From the NCBI GenBank assembly GCA_028282885.1, contig JANQGX010000022.1:1-64000 (forward strand): DNA of 64,000 bases, read 5' to 3'. The notes below the pieces were generated by a model, which worked only from the letters and a program-made list of their open reading frames with translations, ran no database searches and was not told the DNA's origin. The stretch comes from SAR324 cluster bacterium (lineage in GTDB: Bacteria; SAR324; XYD2-FULL-50-16). Both the position numbers and the translations under genes were made by a program. Position 1 is the stretch's first letter; every line of letters starts with the position of its first letter. Positions 53,254 to 62,657 of the stretch are shown piece by piece.

Positions 53254-54030
53254 TTAAAACTTCGGTTTTCTTTTCTCCTTAAAAGCATTGATCCCTTCGA
53301 CACCATCCCTGTGGTTACCGCAGGCGGCCAGGGCTTCTCTTTCCAGTTCCAGGCAGGTTTCAAAGCTGTATTGATAGCTATTGGTAATGAACTTCTTGGC
53401 GATACCAAAAGCGTGCATGGAGCCATGGGATATCCTGTCCAGGAGTTCAATGGAACTTTCCAGGGATTTGCCTGTTTCGACCACCTTTGTCACCAAACCC
53501 AATTCCAACGCTTTTTCAGCCGTTATTTTTTCATCAAAAGTGGCGATTTCCATGGCCTTTGCAGTACCAACCAGCCGGGTAAGCGTAAAACTGCCGCCAC
53601 CATCCAGACATAACCCGTTGGAGCTGTATGCCTGCTTCATAACTGCGTGACTTTCCATGACTCTGAAGTCACAGGCCAATGCCATGGAAAATCCACCACC
53701 TGCCGCCGCACCGTTGATTGCGGCAACAACCGGTTTATTCATGCGCTTGATTTCCAGAATTGCAGCGTGGAACTGCGCTGCCAGTACATGGAAAGATCGG
53801 CCGTACTGATCGGAAAATTCGCTGATCCATTCCAAATCGCCTCCTGCGCAAAAAGCTTTCCCGCGGCCGGTGATAACCACCCCTTTAACCTCGCTGTCGG
53901 TTGCCAACCGCTGAAGTTGGTGGGCCAGATCAGTCATCATCTCCAGGTTAAAGGCATTAAAAGCCTGGGGCCGGTTTAATGTCAGCTCCCTGTTAGAGCC
54001 ATGGGATGATATTTCCATTAATTCGCTCAT
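53254..54030 (-). CDS. Enoyl-CoA hydratase/isomerase family protein
   Basis: 258 residues of the crotonase fold: LTLNRPQAFNAFNLEM, GVVITGRGKAFCAGGDLEWI (oxyanion hole in FCAGGDL), AINGAAAGGGFSMALACD and the C-terminal LELGLVTKVV. One catalytic Glu of hydratases falls near SSNGLCLDGGGSF, where the usual Glu is not obvious, so it may act as an isomerase or on an unusual substrate. Followed upstream by the MarR gene (40 bases), probably co-transcribed. Confidence 0.88.
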   Translation of the reverse strand: MSELMEISSHGSNRELTLNRPQAFNAFNLEMMTDLAHQLQRLATDSEVKGVVITGRGKAFCAGGDLEWISEFSDQYGRSFHVLAAQFHAAILEIKRMNKPVVAAINGAAAGGGFSMALACDFRVMESHAVMKQAYSSNGLCLDGGGSFTLTRLVGTAKAMEIATFDEKITAEKALELGLVTKVVETGKSLESSIELLDRISHGSMHAFGIAKKFITNSYQYSFETCLELEREALAACGNHRDGVEGINAFKEKRKPKF

Positions 54031-54070
54031 GTTTTCTCCTTTGGATGAGTTTTTGGGTAACCCGGGTTGA

Positions 54071-54496
54071 TCAACCGATTACCGGTGTATGATATAACCG
54101 GTTCAGGAAATCCTTAAACAGGATCTCTTCCTGCTCGGTAAAGCGAGTCAGGAATTCCCTGTTTGCTTCTGCCATTGTCTTATTAAGTTCAGCGGCGACC
54201 GATCTGCCTTTTTCCGTTAATGAAACCAGAATTGAACGGCGATCATCGGGATTGCGCAACCGCTTCACCCAGTCCGTTTTTTCCAGACGATCCACAATCC
54301 CTGTCAGGGTAGCATTGCTGAGTCTCAGCCTCTCGGCCAGAAGTTGCAGGGTAATGCCGTTTTCCTCTCCCAGGAAGTTGATGATCAGGGCCTGGACGCC
54401 TGTGAGACCGAACTGCTCGACACGTCTTGCCCAAAACTGATTGCCGGATCGGCTGCTACTTGCCAACCTGAAAAAAATACACTCTTCAACTTTCAT
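54071..54496 (-). CDS. MarR-family regulator
   Basis: 141 residues with a winged HTH: LTGVQALIINFLGEENGITLQLLAERLRLSNATLTGIVDRLEKTDWVKRLRNPDDRRSILV split over helices and wing, ending in a dimer helix. It heads an operon with the enoyl-CoA hydratase. A perfect 12-base palindrome lies over its own promoter, suggesting autoregulation by an acyl-CoA or aromatic ligand (inference). Confidence 0.88.
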   Translation of the reverse strand: MKVEECIFFRLASSSRSGNQFWARRVEQFGLTGVQALIINFLGEENGITLQLLAERLRLSNATLTGIVDRLEKTDWVKRLRNPDDRRSILVSLTEKGRSVAAELNKTMAEANREFLTRFTEQEEILFKDFLNRLYHTPVIG

Positions 54497-54884
54497 CTTC
54501 GCTCTCCTCGCTGCAAATTAATTTGTGTGCGTTAATTTAGCATGCTAAGTAAATTTGAGCCTGTCAACATCAATCGGAGTTTGGTTAAGCTTCTAACTGT
54601 GTATCCGATGCACTGCTTCCAGGGTAGGGACAGACTTTTTTTTGGCGAAAATGGGTGGGATATGGTGGGGTGAGTTGGGTTTTTCCGATCCTTACCTAAA
54701 CGAGTTGATCAGATGTACCGGCCGTTTGAAAGGCTTATAGATCCTGTTCCACAAAAGCTTCATCCGGATCATCCCCGGATCCGGATATGCAGAAACAGTG
54801 ATTTTTGCGTTTCGTTTATTGCGGGATTTACCATAATGCCGGCAGGCATCGATCTTCTAAAGATTTACCCGTCTTCTCAGATAT
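54497..54884. other. Intergenic region upstream of MarR
   Basis: 388 bases. Holds the MarR promoter and operator-like palindromes near 54515-54567. The segment around 54624-54640 (GTAGGGACAGAC followed by a T-run) resembles ends of small mobile repeats, without a visible partner. No gene is supported. Confidence 0.45.
54537..54567 (-). promoter_or_regulatory. MarR promoter with 12-bp operator palindrome
   Basis: On the minus strand a perfect TTGACA (54562-54567) lies 17 bases from CATGCT (54539-54544), which sits inside the perfect palindrome TTAGCATGCTAA (54537-54548). A second inverted repeat AAATTAA/TTAATTT (54515-54538) is adjacent. Confidence 0.55.
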
Positions 54885-56291
54885 TCAAGTCGGGATTGTC
54901 TGATTCGTTGAAAGAATCCAGTTCTTGATTCGAATGGGCCAGTAGATGGGAAGTGACAGATTTCTGAGTGTAGCTCTCGCAAAATATTTCTGTCCCTCCG
55001 AGAGAGGTTGTTTTCCATAGATTTCGGAATTGACCAAATGAACAAGCCCGGCGATTTTCTTGTCCAACGTTGGAAATGAGTTACACAGACGATTTCCATA
55101 CTCCGTCGGTGTTTCTGAAAGCTGGGATCTAACGCCACCTGCACGGCCCCATCTCTCCAGGTGGAAATAGATTTCCTCTGCATTTCGGGGAGAACGAACC
55201 AGGTCTCGCAGGCGACTTGAAAACAGCCTGAAAACTCTGATGATATCGAGCAGCCACTCGATCGGATTAAAGCTGAACTTTTGCTGTGGAAGACTGTGGT
55301 GTGATTTCCGAAAGAGAAGCCTGAAGAGCAAGTGTATGATCAGGAGAATAATAAAGAGACCGGCCAGCAGAGCAAATCCGATCAGGATCCAGCCAAAAAT
55401 CTGTTCCAAGAGCCCGTTTTCACTCACTGTAACTCCGGATGTCATTTGATTCTCATCTGAGCCGCCTGTTGCAGCAGTTTGCCTCATCTTTCGGGGACCC
55501 CAAAGGAATCTGACCACGATAATCAAAAGATTGCTGATGGGTCCGCCAGCCTTCTTAAGAAGCAGCGAAATATTTTCCGCAGTTGCCGACATTTGCGGGG
55601 TAAAGAGAAGCACCAGGCCAAGACCGATAATGATAACCAATAAAGAGAAGCCCAGGGCGATCCCTATCTTATGAAATCCTGAGGAGAAGGATCTGTTTTT
55701 ATTGGCAGATATGATGGTTATGCCTATCGTCAACAGGCCGAAGAGGAAAAACGGGATGAAGCGCAGCATCGGCGAACCCAGTTCCACGGGAGCATCAAAA
55801 CGAACAACGAGAAGGCTTGAGATGATTAACAATACCGCAAAGGCAGATATCCCCAGGTCAAATCGATGATACATGTTTTCCCTTTGGATAGGCACGGATA
55901 CGGCCACAGAGCCTCTTTTCCAGATGACCAGGGCCAGGATCGCAATCAATATCACCAGCAGCCATTCCATCGCCTCTTTGTCAGGAGAAACAAATTGTTT
56001 GAAGGCAAGTATTTGAGCGTGATTGGTTTTGTATAAAAATTGATGGATCGCTGCAATGAGAATGAGGGAGAAAGAGAAAACCTGAATCAGAACATGCTGA
56101 ATAACAAGACGATTTTTCCGGGTTGAAATTCGAGTGGTAAGAGATCCGCCAAAATAGACCAGCAGGGTGAAACCTAGCGGTGTTTTTAAGTCAAACAGAT
56201 TAAGCAAAAGAAAAGCTGTCCAGGCGTGAAGCCAGCAAAGCTCCATCCCTGCTGTTGTAAAATAGATCAGGCGGTTTCCGGATCGGTTCAT
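54885..56291 (-). CDS. Multi-pass membrane protein with C-terminal DUF4129
   Basis: About 468 residues (ATG 56291, or GTG 56294 with GAGG 5 bases upstream). Roughly eight membrane helices in the N-terminal two thirds (WTAFLLLNLFDLKTPLGF onward), one more at about 310-330, and a C-terminal soluble DUF4129 domain (RSQLSETPTEYGNRL; GLVHLVNSEIYG). It completes a MoxR-DUF58 operon; in many bacteria such operons encode a transglutaminase-like plus DUF4129 protein. Here no transglutaminase domain is apparent. Function unknown, possibly envelope stress or complex assembly. Confidence 0.78.
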   Translation of the reverse strand: MNRSGNRLIYFTTAGMELCWLHAWTAFLLLNLFDLKTPLGFTLLVYFGGSLTTRISTRKNRLVIQHVLIQVFSFSLILIAAIHQFLYKTNHAQILAFKQFVSPDKEAMEWLLVILIAILALVIWKRGSVAVSVPIQRENMYHRFDLGISAFAVLLIISSLLVVRFDAPVELGSPMLRFIPFFLFGLLTIGITIISANKNRSFSSGFHKIGIALGFSLLVIIIGLGLVLLFTPQMSATAENISLLLKKAGGPISNLLIIVVRFLWGPRKMRQTAATGGSDENQMTSGVTVSENGLLEQIFGWILIGFALLAGLFIILLIIHLLFRLLFRKSHHSLPQQKFSFNPIEWLLDIIRVFRLFSSRLRDLVRSPRNAEEIYFHLERWGRAGGVRSQLSETPTEYGNRLCNSFPTLDKKIAGLVHLVNSEIYGKQPLSEGQKYFARATLRNLSLPIYWPIRIKNWILSTNQTIPT

Positions 56292-56295
56292 CACA

Positions 56296-57501
56296 CTAAT
56301 CCTCAAGCCGGATATCTTTCAACCCGACATATAGAACCCCTGATTCGGTTCCACTTGCACCGTTTAAGGAGGCTTTCGTTTTCCGAACCAGGATATTAGT
56401 CGTGGGAATCCTTTGTTGATGAAGGTACTCGATTCCTATTCCCTTACCGTGAGAAAAATAGAGACAACTCACCCCGGTGGGGAAGTTTCGTCTGTTTTGG
56501 AACGCAATTTCAGCCTTTTCGCCGGGTCGATCCAATATTCCTGCCAGGAGTTCCAGTATAGCTGGTATATGACCAGCCCTTCGTCTGATGGCAAGATTGG
56601 CTGAACGACCGTCCGCAGTTGAGCAGTTGGAAAGCAAACCTACGGCAAAATGGTTGGTATCCAAGGCGACTGCCAGTGAGCCGACAGCTTCTACCGTTTT
56701 TTCAAATCCTTCCTTATCGTTTTCCTCATAAAAGCCCTCTGCTTCTAGTATTAGCAATACCTTTTCCTGTTCGGTGGGCTCGAAAATCTTCTCCTGGAGT
56801 TTATCGTAGCGTGCGCTGGCTTTCCAATGAATGTTCCTGGCAGGGCTCAAATCCCTGTAGTCCCTGGTTCCCAGTAAGTAAACAGGATCTTGAACAAGAC
56901 TGGCCATTGCGGGTTTGCCGAACATGATTCGTTTCAGGACTGGAAACGGCTTCATTCGATTCAGACGGGGATATACGATAATACGATTATCGCCCCGGAC
57001 TTTCTTAATCACAGGAAAGAATCCAAAAAAATCACCGGTGATCATTCTCGGGGAATCCGTCTTATAAATCCCTCTCCTGTTCAAGGTTAGCTCCTTTCGG
57101 ATGGTCAACTGCTGGTGCCAGAGCAATCCGCTGTTTTCAGCAATCGTGACCTCCGAGTTTTCCGGTGAAACTAAGCCGGAGAGGGAGAGTTTGAGGTTAA
57201 AAAACACCGGCAGCAACTTGCGGTTGTGAACATTCAGGGTGAGTGTGGTTTGCTCTCCCGGAAACAGCCGATCCTTACTGACCGATGAAGCGAAGTGCAG
57301 TTGGTTCGGACTCTTTTGGCTCCAGATTCTCAGAAGAACTCCAAGAAGCAGGAGAATCAGGCAGAAGATGACCAGGCTTTGCCGGTTATATAACAGGGCC
57401 AGAAAGAGGGCAATACCGTTAAAAAACAACAGCAGCATCGAGAAGAATATGCCCTTTGGCACTTCACTGTCCGGATACTGAATAAAACCTTCTCTACTCA
57501 T
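56296..57501 (-). CDS. DUF58 domain protein
   Basis: 401 residues. Two N-terminal membrane helices (GIFFSMLLLFFNGIALFLALLY), then a beta-rich domain and the DUF58 signature (LGTRDYRDLSPARNIHWKASAR). DUF58 proteins adopt a von Willebrand A-like fold and pair with MoxR ATPases. The start overlaps the MoxR stop by 8 bases. Confidence 0.88.
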   Translation of the reverse strand: MSREGFIQYPDSEVPKGIFFSMLLLFFNGIALFLALLYNRQSLVIFCLILLLLGVLLRIWSQKSPNQLHFASSVSKDRLFPGEQTTLTLNVHNRKLLPVFFNLKLSLSGLVSPENSEVTIAENSGLLWHQQLTIRKELTLNRRGIYKTDSPRMITGDFFGFFPVIKKVRGDNRIIVYPRLNRMKPFPVLKRIMFGKPAMASLVQDPVYLLGTRDYRDLSPARNIHWKASARYDKLQEKIFEPTEQEKVLLILEAEGFYEENDKEGFEKTVEAVGSLAVALDTNHFAVGLLSNCSTADGRSANLAIRRRAGHIPAILELLAGILDRPGEKAEIAFQNRRNFPTGVSCLYFSHGKGIGIEYLHQQRIPTTNILVRKTKASLNGASGTESGVLYVGLKDIRLED

Positions 57502-58432
57502 GGGTTGGAACGGGAGTGCGTTGAACGATCTCTCGCAGGATTCCGGAAGAGTCGCCGCCTTTGAGCTTTTCCCGGTCGCACAGGATCAGCCGGTGAGCGA
57601 GCACGGGTTGGACGAGATGCTTGATATCGTCGGGCAGTACAAAATCCCGTCCCCTGAGAGCTGCGAATGACTGGGCTGCACGCATCAATCCCAGTGAACC
57701 CCTAGGGCTGGCACCATATTGAAGTTGTGAATTATTCCGGGTTGCATGGACAATATCCGCAACATACTTTTTTACCGGCTGCGAAACATGGATGTGTTTA
57801 CGTTTTTCCTGCAGCTCGCAAACAAGGTTTGGCTCCAGAACAGGCTCCAGGGATTCCAGGGGATCAGCTTCACGAAATCTCTCCATTATTTCAATCTCCT
57901 GATTCGGATCAGGATACCCCAGGCTGATTTTTAACAGAAAGCGATCGAGTTGCGCCTCGGGTAAAGGGAACGTTCCTTCCAGTTCAATCGGATTCTGAGT
58001 TGCCATCACAAAAAAAGGCTGCGGTAGCTCTTTTGTAACCCCGTCTACGGTCACTTGGTGTTCCTCCATACTCTCAAGAAGACTGGATTGGGTCCTGGGG
58101 ACTGTTCTGTTTATTTCATCAGCCAGCAGAATATGGGTATCCACAGGACCAGCCTGAAAGTCAAATCTGCCGGTTTGCTGGTTAAAAACATTGAAACCGG
58201 TAATATCCGCGGGCAAAAGGTCCGGCGTGAACTGAACCCGTTTAAACGTACCGCCAATACTTCTGGCCAGGGATTTTGCAAGCAGGGTTTTCCCAACTCC
58301 CGGCACATCCTCAATCAGGACATGTCCTCCGCTCAGCAAGGCGACCAGAAGCAGCTCGATCGACTCCTCCTTGCCGATAATCACCTTGGCGATGTTCTGT
58401 TTTAGATGTTGGCAACTGTTGAAATCCATCAT
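57494..58432 (-). CDS. MoxR-family AAA+ ATPase
   Basis: About 312 residues from the double ATG behind AGAGGA. Walker A is EDVPGVGKTLLAKSLA, Walker B LLADEINRTVPRTQSSLLE, sensor FVMATQNPIELEGTFPLPEAQLDRF. MoxR ATPases act as chaperones that mature or insert partner complexes, usually with VWA-domain proteins such as the DUF58 product encoded next. Confidence 0.92.
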   Translation of the reverse strand: MMDFNSCQHLKQNIAKVIIGKEESIELLLVALLSGGHVLIEDVPGVGKTLLAKSLARSIGGTFKRVQFTPDLLPADITGFNVFNQQTGRFDFQAGPVDTHILLADEINRTVPRTQSSLLESMEEHQVTVDGVTKELPQPFFVMATQNPIELEGTFPLPEAQLDRFLLKISLGYPDPNQEIEIMERFREADPLESLEPVLEPNLVCELQEKRKHIHVSQPVKKYVADIVHATRNNSQLQYGASPRGSLGLMRAAQSFAALRGRDFVLPDDIKHLVQPVLAHRLILCDREKLKGGDSSGILREIVQRTPVPTHE

Positions 58433-58954
58433 TCCTCTTGTTTGATATTCAATTGTCAAATCCGGCTATTTCTCTCTTTATAAATGGATGGATCGGTTTT
58501 TGTCACCTGGAGAGAGCGCTTTCCTACACCGGATAACCAATTCGGAAAATCGCTTTGTTGCCTCTGACCTGTCGATCATTCTATTGACGGCCAGATCTCA
58601 GCAGGAAGATGTTTCAGTGCTGGTATCTGTGATTGGAAACATAAATTCAACTTGCGATTTGCCGGTTCTTCCACCAAATTACCCCCTATTAACTCCATAT
58701 CTGATGCGACACTCTCTGTATCTCTATCAAATCATGACTATTTAATTGTTTATTAAGATTTATTATTGAAGATTCGTTTGTCTCGGGAGTTCTTTTTGTT
58801 CACTTGATATCACTACAAAATGGGCTACACTGGGCTGGGATTTGACTGCAACTTCTTGATCGATGAGATCATTCTTTCTGGTCCCGCTCATTACAGAGAT
58901 TCAATTGTTCGAAAGCTTCTCAAAGTCGATACTTTTCGCCCCCAATTAACACCT
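58433..58954. other. Gene-free boundary region
   Basis: About 520 bases without a supported gene. From about 58670 the base composition becomes clearly AT-rich and stays so through the AraC, SDR and lipoprotein genes, which marks a likely junction of foreign DNA. Confidence 0.45.
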
Positions 58955-59833
58955 TTAAGCAGAGGGGACCATACCAAAATGCCGTTTGTATTCACGGCTA
59001 AACTGTGCAGGACTGTTGTAACCAACCAAATACCCCGCTTCACTCACACTTTTTCCAGACGATAAATACTCTTGTGCCTTGGAAAGTTTAATGGACTTGG
59101 CATACTGAAGTGGTGACAAATGCATGACTTCTTTGAATTTCCGGTGAAATCCAGAACTGCTCATGTGAACGATTTCTGCCAATTGATCTACTGAAACCTG
59201 CTTATCCAGGTTTTGATGCACATGTTCTACCGCTCTGGCGATTTGCCGAATCTGTCCACGTTGCTGAAGATAATGCCTTAGAGCCCCTCCTGCGCCATCT
59301 GTTAAAATGTGAAAGTAGATTTCATCGATGATACCGTCCGCAAGCGCTGCTGAAGCTGCCGGACGCTCCAATGTCCTTAAAAGCCGAACCATGGCATCTA
59401 GGAGACTATTCTGGACAGGAGCAGAGAACAGCCCGGAAAGATCAGCTTGGTGAGATGTGGGGGGCCCAGGTTCAAAGCGATCAAGCGTCATAAGCATCTT
59501 AGCCAAACGATCTTGATCCAGACTGAGTCCTGTTGCAAGAAATGGTTTTTCCTGGCTTGCCTCTGTCACCTCGCACATGGCTACCATTGGTAAAAACAAC
59601 ACCATAAAATTTCCAGGGATAAAATCGTAACGCCTACCATCGAGATGGATATATTTTGTTCCCTGGCACCCTAGAACGATTCCTGCTGGAATAACATCGG
59701 GCTGGCATTGGTGAGGTGCATTACCCCGAATGACGACATGATTTGGAATCACGGTATCGAACATTCCATCATTTTGAACATTTCTTTCTAACAAACTGAC
59801 CAACTCTTCCATTTGAATTGATGTATTACCCAT
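58955..59833 (-). CDS. AraC-family regulator with AraC_N-type domain
   Basis: About 292 residues starting at ATG 59833, chosen for the GGAGG site 5 bases upstream; in-frame starts further upstream have none. The N-terminal half (IPAGIVLGCQGTKYIHLDG, then GNFMVLFLP) resembles the AraC_N cupin region. Two HTHs at the C-terminus are VSVDQLAEIVHMSSSGFHRKFKE and VSEAGYLVGYNSPAQFSREYKRHFG. It is divergent from the SDR gene 200 bases away, as is common for such AraC regulators of reductases. Confidence 0.88.
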   Translation of the reverse strand: MGNTSIQMEELVSLLERNVQNDGMFDTVIPNHVVIRGNAPHQCQPDVIPAGIVLGCQGTKYIHLDGRRYDFIPGNFMVLFLPMVAMCEVTEASQEKPFLATGLSLDQDRLAKMLMTLDRFEPGPPTSHQADLSGLFSAPVQNSLLDAMVRLLRTLERPAASAALADGIIDEIYFHILTDGAGGALRHYLQQRGQIRQIARAVEHVHQNLDKQVSVDQLAEIVHMSSSGFHRKFKEVMHLSPLQYAKSIKLSKAQEYLSSGKSVSEAGYLVGYNSPAQFSREYKRHFGMVPSA

Positions 59834-60032
59834 TCTGTCCTCCATTTGCTTTTTACCGATCATAACAAAAGTCCTCCACTTTACGACAATTTTAACCATT
59901 GCTTAGAGTTTTATGCAAGTGATTGGGCGTTTTATGTATTCAAACAAGCCATTGCTTATGGGAATATTATATCAGGTCAAACAACCCAATCCCAACGGAT
60001 AATCACGATTCACTTTTTAAGGAGACTCCAAA

Positions 60033-60935
60033 ATGGCTCAGCAGACCACGATTAACGACATGAAAGTCGCAATTGTAACCGGAGCGAACAGCGGCATCGG
60101 TTATGAAGTGACCAAATCCCTATTAAGCGAAGGTTTTCATGTTGTGATGGCTTGTCGAAATTTAGAAAAATCGAACGACAGCAAGGAACAAATCCTTGCT
60201 GAGTTCCCAACATCCAGCCTTGAGGTTATGGCTATTGATCTGTCTGACTTCGAGTCAATTAAAGCTTTTGCCCAGGAGTTTAAGGCAAAGCATCAGCACT
60301 TAAATATTTTGGTTAATAATGCGGGAGTGTTATTTAACAAACCAAAAAAGAATAAAAACAATATTGAAATGCAATTTGCCACAAACCATCTTGGTCACTT
60401 TTTGCTTACCTCTTTGTTGATCGATCTAATGCCGGATTCAAAGAGTTCCCGCGTTGTGTCGCTAAGCAGTCTGGCTCATAAAAAAGCTGAAATATTTTTT
60501 GATGACATCAATTGTGAAACACAAGCCAAATGGGACACTCCCTACGCTCAATCAAAATTAGCTTGTCTTATCTTTGCGGACGAATTGCAGAGAAAGCTTG
60601 AATCTGCCGGAAAAAAAATTATCTCCGTTTCAGCACACCCAGGCGGTACGGACTCTGGTTTGTTTGACCATATGCCTAAGCTTCTTATGACCATTATGAG
60701 ATACACTTTTGTACCCATTTTCCTTCACACAACCGAAAGTGCTGCAAAACCGATTTTAAAGGCTGCATTGGATAGCAGTGTTAAAGGAAGTGAATATTAT
60801 GGACCGACAGGTCTTTTTGAGATGAAAGGTCCTCCGGGCATCGCTTCGCGAACACAATATTCTCAAAGAGAAGATGTTGCTGCCCGGTTATGGGCTCTTT
60901 CGGAAGAAATGATTGGTTCTGAATTCAAAATATAA
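60033..60935 (+). CDS. Short-chain dehydrogenase (retinol dehydrogenase-like)
   Basis: 300 residues. VTGANSGIGYEVTKSL, NILVNNAGVLFNK, the catalytic Ser in VVSLSSLAH and YAQSKLACLIFADEL (YxxxK) are present, with SVSAHPGGTDSGL after it. The length and pattern match WWOX/retinol-dehydrogenase-like SDRs. AAGGAG site 10 bases before ATG. AT-richer than genes left of 58.4 kb. Probably controlled by the divergent AraC protein. Confidence 0.9.
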   Translation: MAQQTTINDMKVAIVTGANSGIGYEVTKSLLSEGFHVVMACRNLEKSNDSKEQILAEFPTSSLEVMAIDLSDFESIKAFAQEFKAKHQHLNILVNNAGVLFNKPKKNKNNIEMQFATNHLGHFLLTSLLIDLMPDSKSSRVVSLSSLAHKKAEIFFDDINCETQAKWDTPYAQSKLACLIFADELQRKLESAGKKIISVSAHPGGTDSGLFDHMPKLLMTIMRYTFVPIFLHTTESAAKPILKAALDSSVKGSEYYGPTGLFEMKGPPGIASRTQYSQREDVAARLWALSEEMIGSEFKI

Positions 60936-60963
60936 CCCGCTACTCTAATCAGAGGAGATAAAA

Positions 60964-61368
60964 ATGGAACATGTATCGAGAATATTTTCATACGTTTTGC
61001 TAATCGGAGCCCTGGTCATGGCGAGCTGGGGGACCCTTGGCTTTTTTGAGTATTTTACTGGCAAAGCGCTACTCATGCCGCTTCAGAACCCGAATTTTCC
61101 GAGCGGCACTCAATTTATTCACTGGTTTCTAATCTCTTTATCAGGATACACCCTCTTGATCGGTTATTTTAGGCGCTGGAAATATACACCCAACGTAATG
61201 GTGGTAATCTTTGCTTGTTTGACAACTATGTGTTTTATTCAAACCTTCGACTTTATGGTGAGAGAAGACCGCTACACCAGTTATGTCAGAGAAGTTATCT
61301 ACTACATTATTTTCTCTATATATTTACTGAAATCTAAGCGAATGCAAGAACATTTCGGCAGCGAATAA
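60964..61368 (+). CDS. Small four-helix membrane protein, unknown
   Basis: 134 residues with four predicted membrane helices (VLLIGALVMASWGTLGFF; WFLISLSGYTLLIGYF; VMVVIFACLTTMCFI; VIYYIIFSIYLL). It follows the SDR gene by 28 bases with an AGAGGAG site, so it is in the same operon. I do not recognise the family. Confidence 0.7.
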   Translation: MEHVSRIFSYVLLIGALVMASWGTLGFFEYFTGKALLMPLQNPNFPSGTQFIHWFLISLSGYTLLIGYFRRWKYTPNVMVVIFACLTTMCFIQTFDFMVREDRYTSYVREVIYYIIFSIYLLKSKRMQEHFGSE

Positions 61369-61382
61369 ATTCAGGAGGCGAT

Positions 61383-62213
61383 ATGTTTCAAAGAATACTG
61401 TTGATTTTGATTGTCGTATTAGCTGCGGCATGTAGTTCTTTAACGAGAACTGATGAGATTTTAATCTATGATCAAAACAGTTTCCGCAATAAAAGTTTGA
61501 ACGAGAAAATGGTTCGTGTTGAAGGAGGCACATTTTCAATGGGTGAGAAAAGCCTGTTTCTTGATGAACGACCTATTCATAGCGTCAAACTATCAGATTT
61601 TTACCTAAGCAGAACTGAAATTACCCAAAAAGATTATATGGCTGTTATGGGGCATAATCCCTCATATTTCCAAGGGAGAAATCTTCCCGTAGAAAACATC
61701 ACCTGGTATGACGCAATTAACTTTGCCAACAAACTGAGTCTTCTAGAAGGTTTTGAGCCAGTCTACTCCTTTAATGGCGGCCAGGTGACATGGGATAAGT
61801 CTAAGAATGGCTACCGGTTACCCACAGAAGCTGAATGGGAATATGCAGCCAGAGGTGGCCTCCATTCAAAAGGATTTAAATATAGTGGCAGTGACAATAT
61901 TGATGACGTAGCTCATCACTCTGGGAACAGCGGAAAAACGACCAATAAACCTGTGGCAACAAAAAAACCAAATGAATTAGGCCTGCATGACATGACTGGC
62001 AATGTCTATGAATGGGTATGGGATTGGAGAACCCCATATACAGACAAAGATCAGATCAACCCGTCTGGAGGAAATACTGGAGATAACAAAAGAGTTCGAG
62101 GGGGTAGTGCCTTCTGCTCTCCCTATTTCAGCCGAATTGGGTGGAGAAATAGTTATGGTCCTTTTGACAGAAAGTACTTTGTTGGCATCAGGCTGGCTAG
62201 AAACACTCAATGA
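61383..62213 (+). CDS. SUMF1/FGE-like lipoprotein
   Basis: 276 residues. Residues 1-17 are a lipoprotein signal (IVVLAAAC). The rest is a formylglycine-generating-enzyme/sulfatase-modifying-factor fold: VEGGTFSMGEKS, YLSRTEITQKDYMAVMG, GYRLPTEAEWEYAARGG, LHDMTGNVYEWVWDW and RVRGGSAFC. Only one Cys is present in the C-terminal segment where active FGE has two, so it is probably not a sulfatase-activating enzyme; many such proteins are ligand-binding or peptide-modifying homologues. 14 bases after the previous gene, with GGAGG upstream. Confidence 0.85.
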   Translation: MFQRILLILIVVLAAACSSLTRTDEILIYDQNSFRNKSLNEKMVRVEGGTFSMGEKSLFLDERPIHSVKLSDFYLSRTEITQKDYMAVMGHNPSYFQGRNLPVENITWYDAINFANKLSLLEGFEPVYSFNGGQVTWDKSKNGYRLPTEAEWEYAARGGLHSKGFKYSGSDNIDDVAHHSGNSGKTTNKPVATKKPNELGLHDMTGNVYEWVWDWRTPYTDKDQINPSGGNTGDNKRVRGGSAFCSPYFSRIGWRNSYGPFDRKYFVGIRLARNTQ

Positions 62214-62657
62214 AAAAACCGCTCAGTTGATTTAAGTGAAGGGGTCAGGCTTGCATATTTGGATTTTTCTTAATTAGCTTCAAACACGATGATAAAGGCA
62301 ATCAAAAACCCCACAAATCCCAGCACTAACAACAGACCAACCTGTGACTCGCAAACCCAGGATACACTTCACCGGTGCTGTTTATCATGTCATGCTCCGC
62401 GGCAGCGGTGAGCAAGAATTTTTTTCCTCAAGGATTATACCATAATACATAGGCTGGAAATCAGATGGGATGTCACCAGTATTACAATCAGTTGAAAAAG
62501 GTTTTCAACTTAAATATGCCGTTTGTGTTTTATAACTTTAGGTTCATTATTGAGGTTCCCCCTTTTGCTTTGGGCTATTGTTGACAGAGACTATACCATT
62601 ACTGCAGAATAATCCTTGTATATCCGCAATTCTATATAGAATTTTCAAGGAATTATT
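62214..62657. other. Intergenic region with decayed mobile DNA
   Basis: 444 bases. Contains GGGGTCAGGCTTGCATATTT at 62241-62260 and a REP-associated transposase relic at 62344-62445. No intact gene. Confidence 0.55.
62344..62445 (+). pseudogene. REP-associated tyrosine (Y1) transposase N-terminal fragment
   Basis: The frame from GTG 62344 reads VTRKPRIHFTGAVYHVMLRG, then SGEQEFFSS, ending at TAA. This matches the conserved N-terminus of Y1/REP-associated transposases (R-P-R-I, the YHV-x-x-RG motif, F-F). The rest of the protein, including the HUH motif partner and catalytic Tyr, is gone, so it is a dead remnant. Confidence 0.7.
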
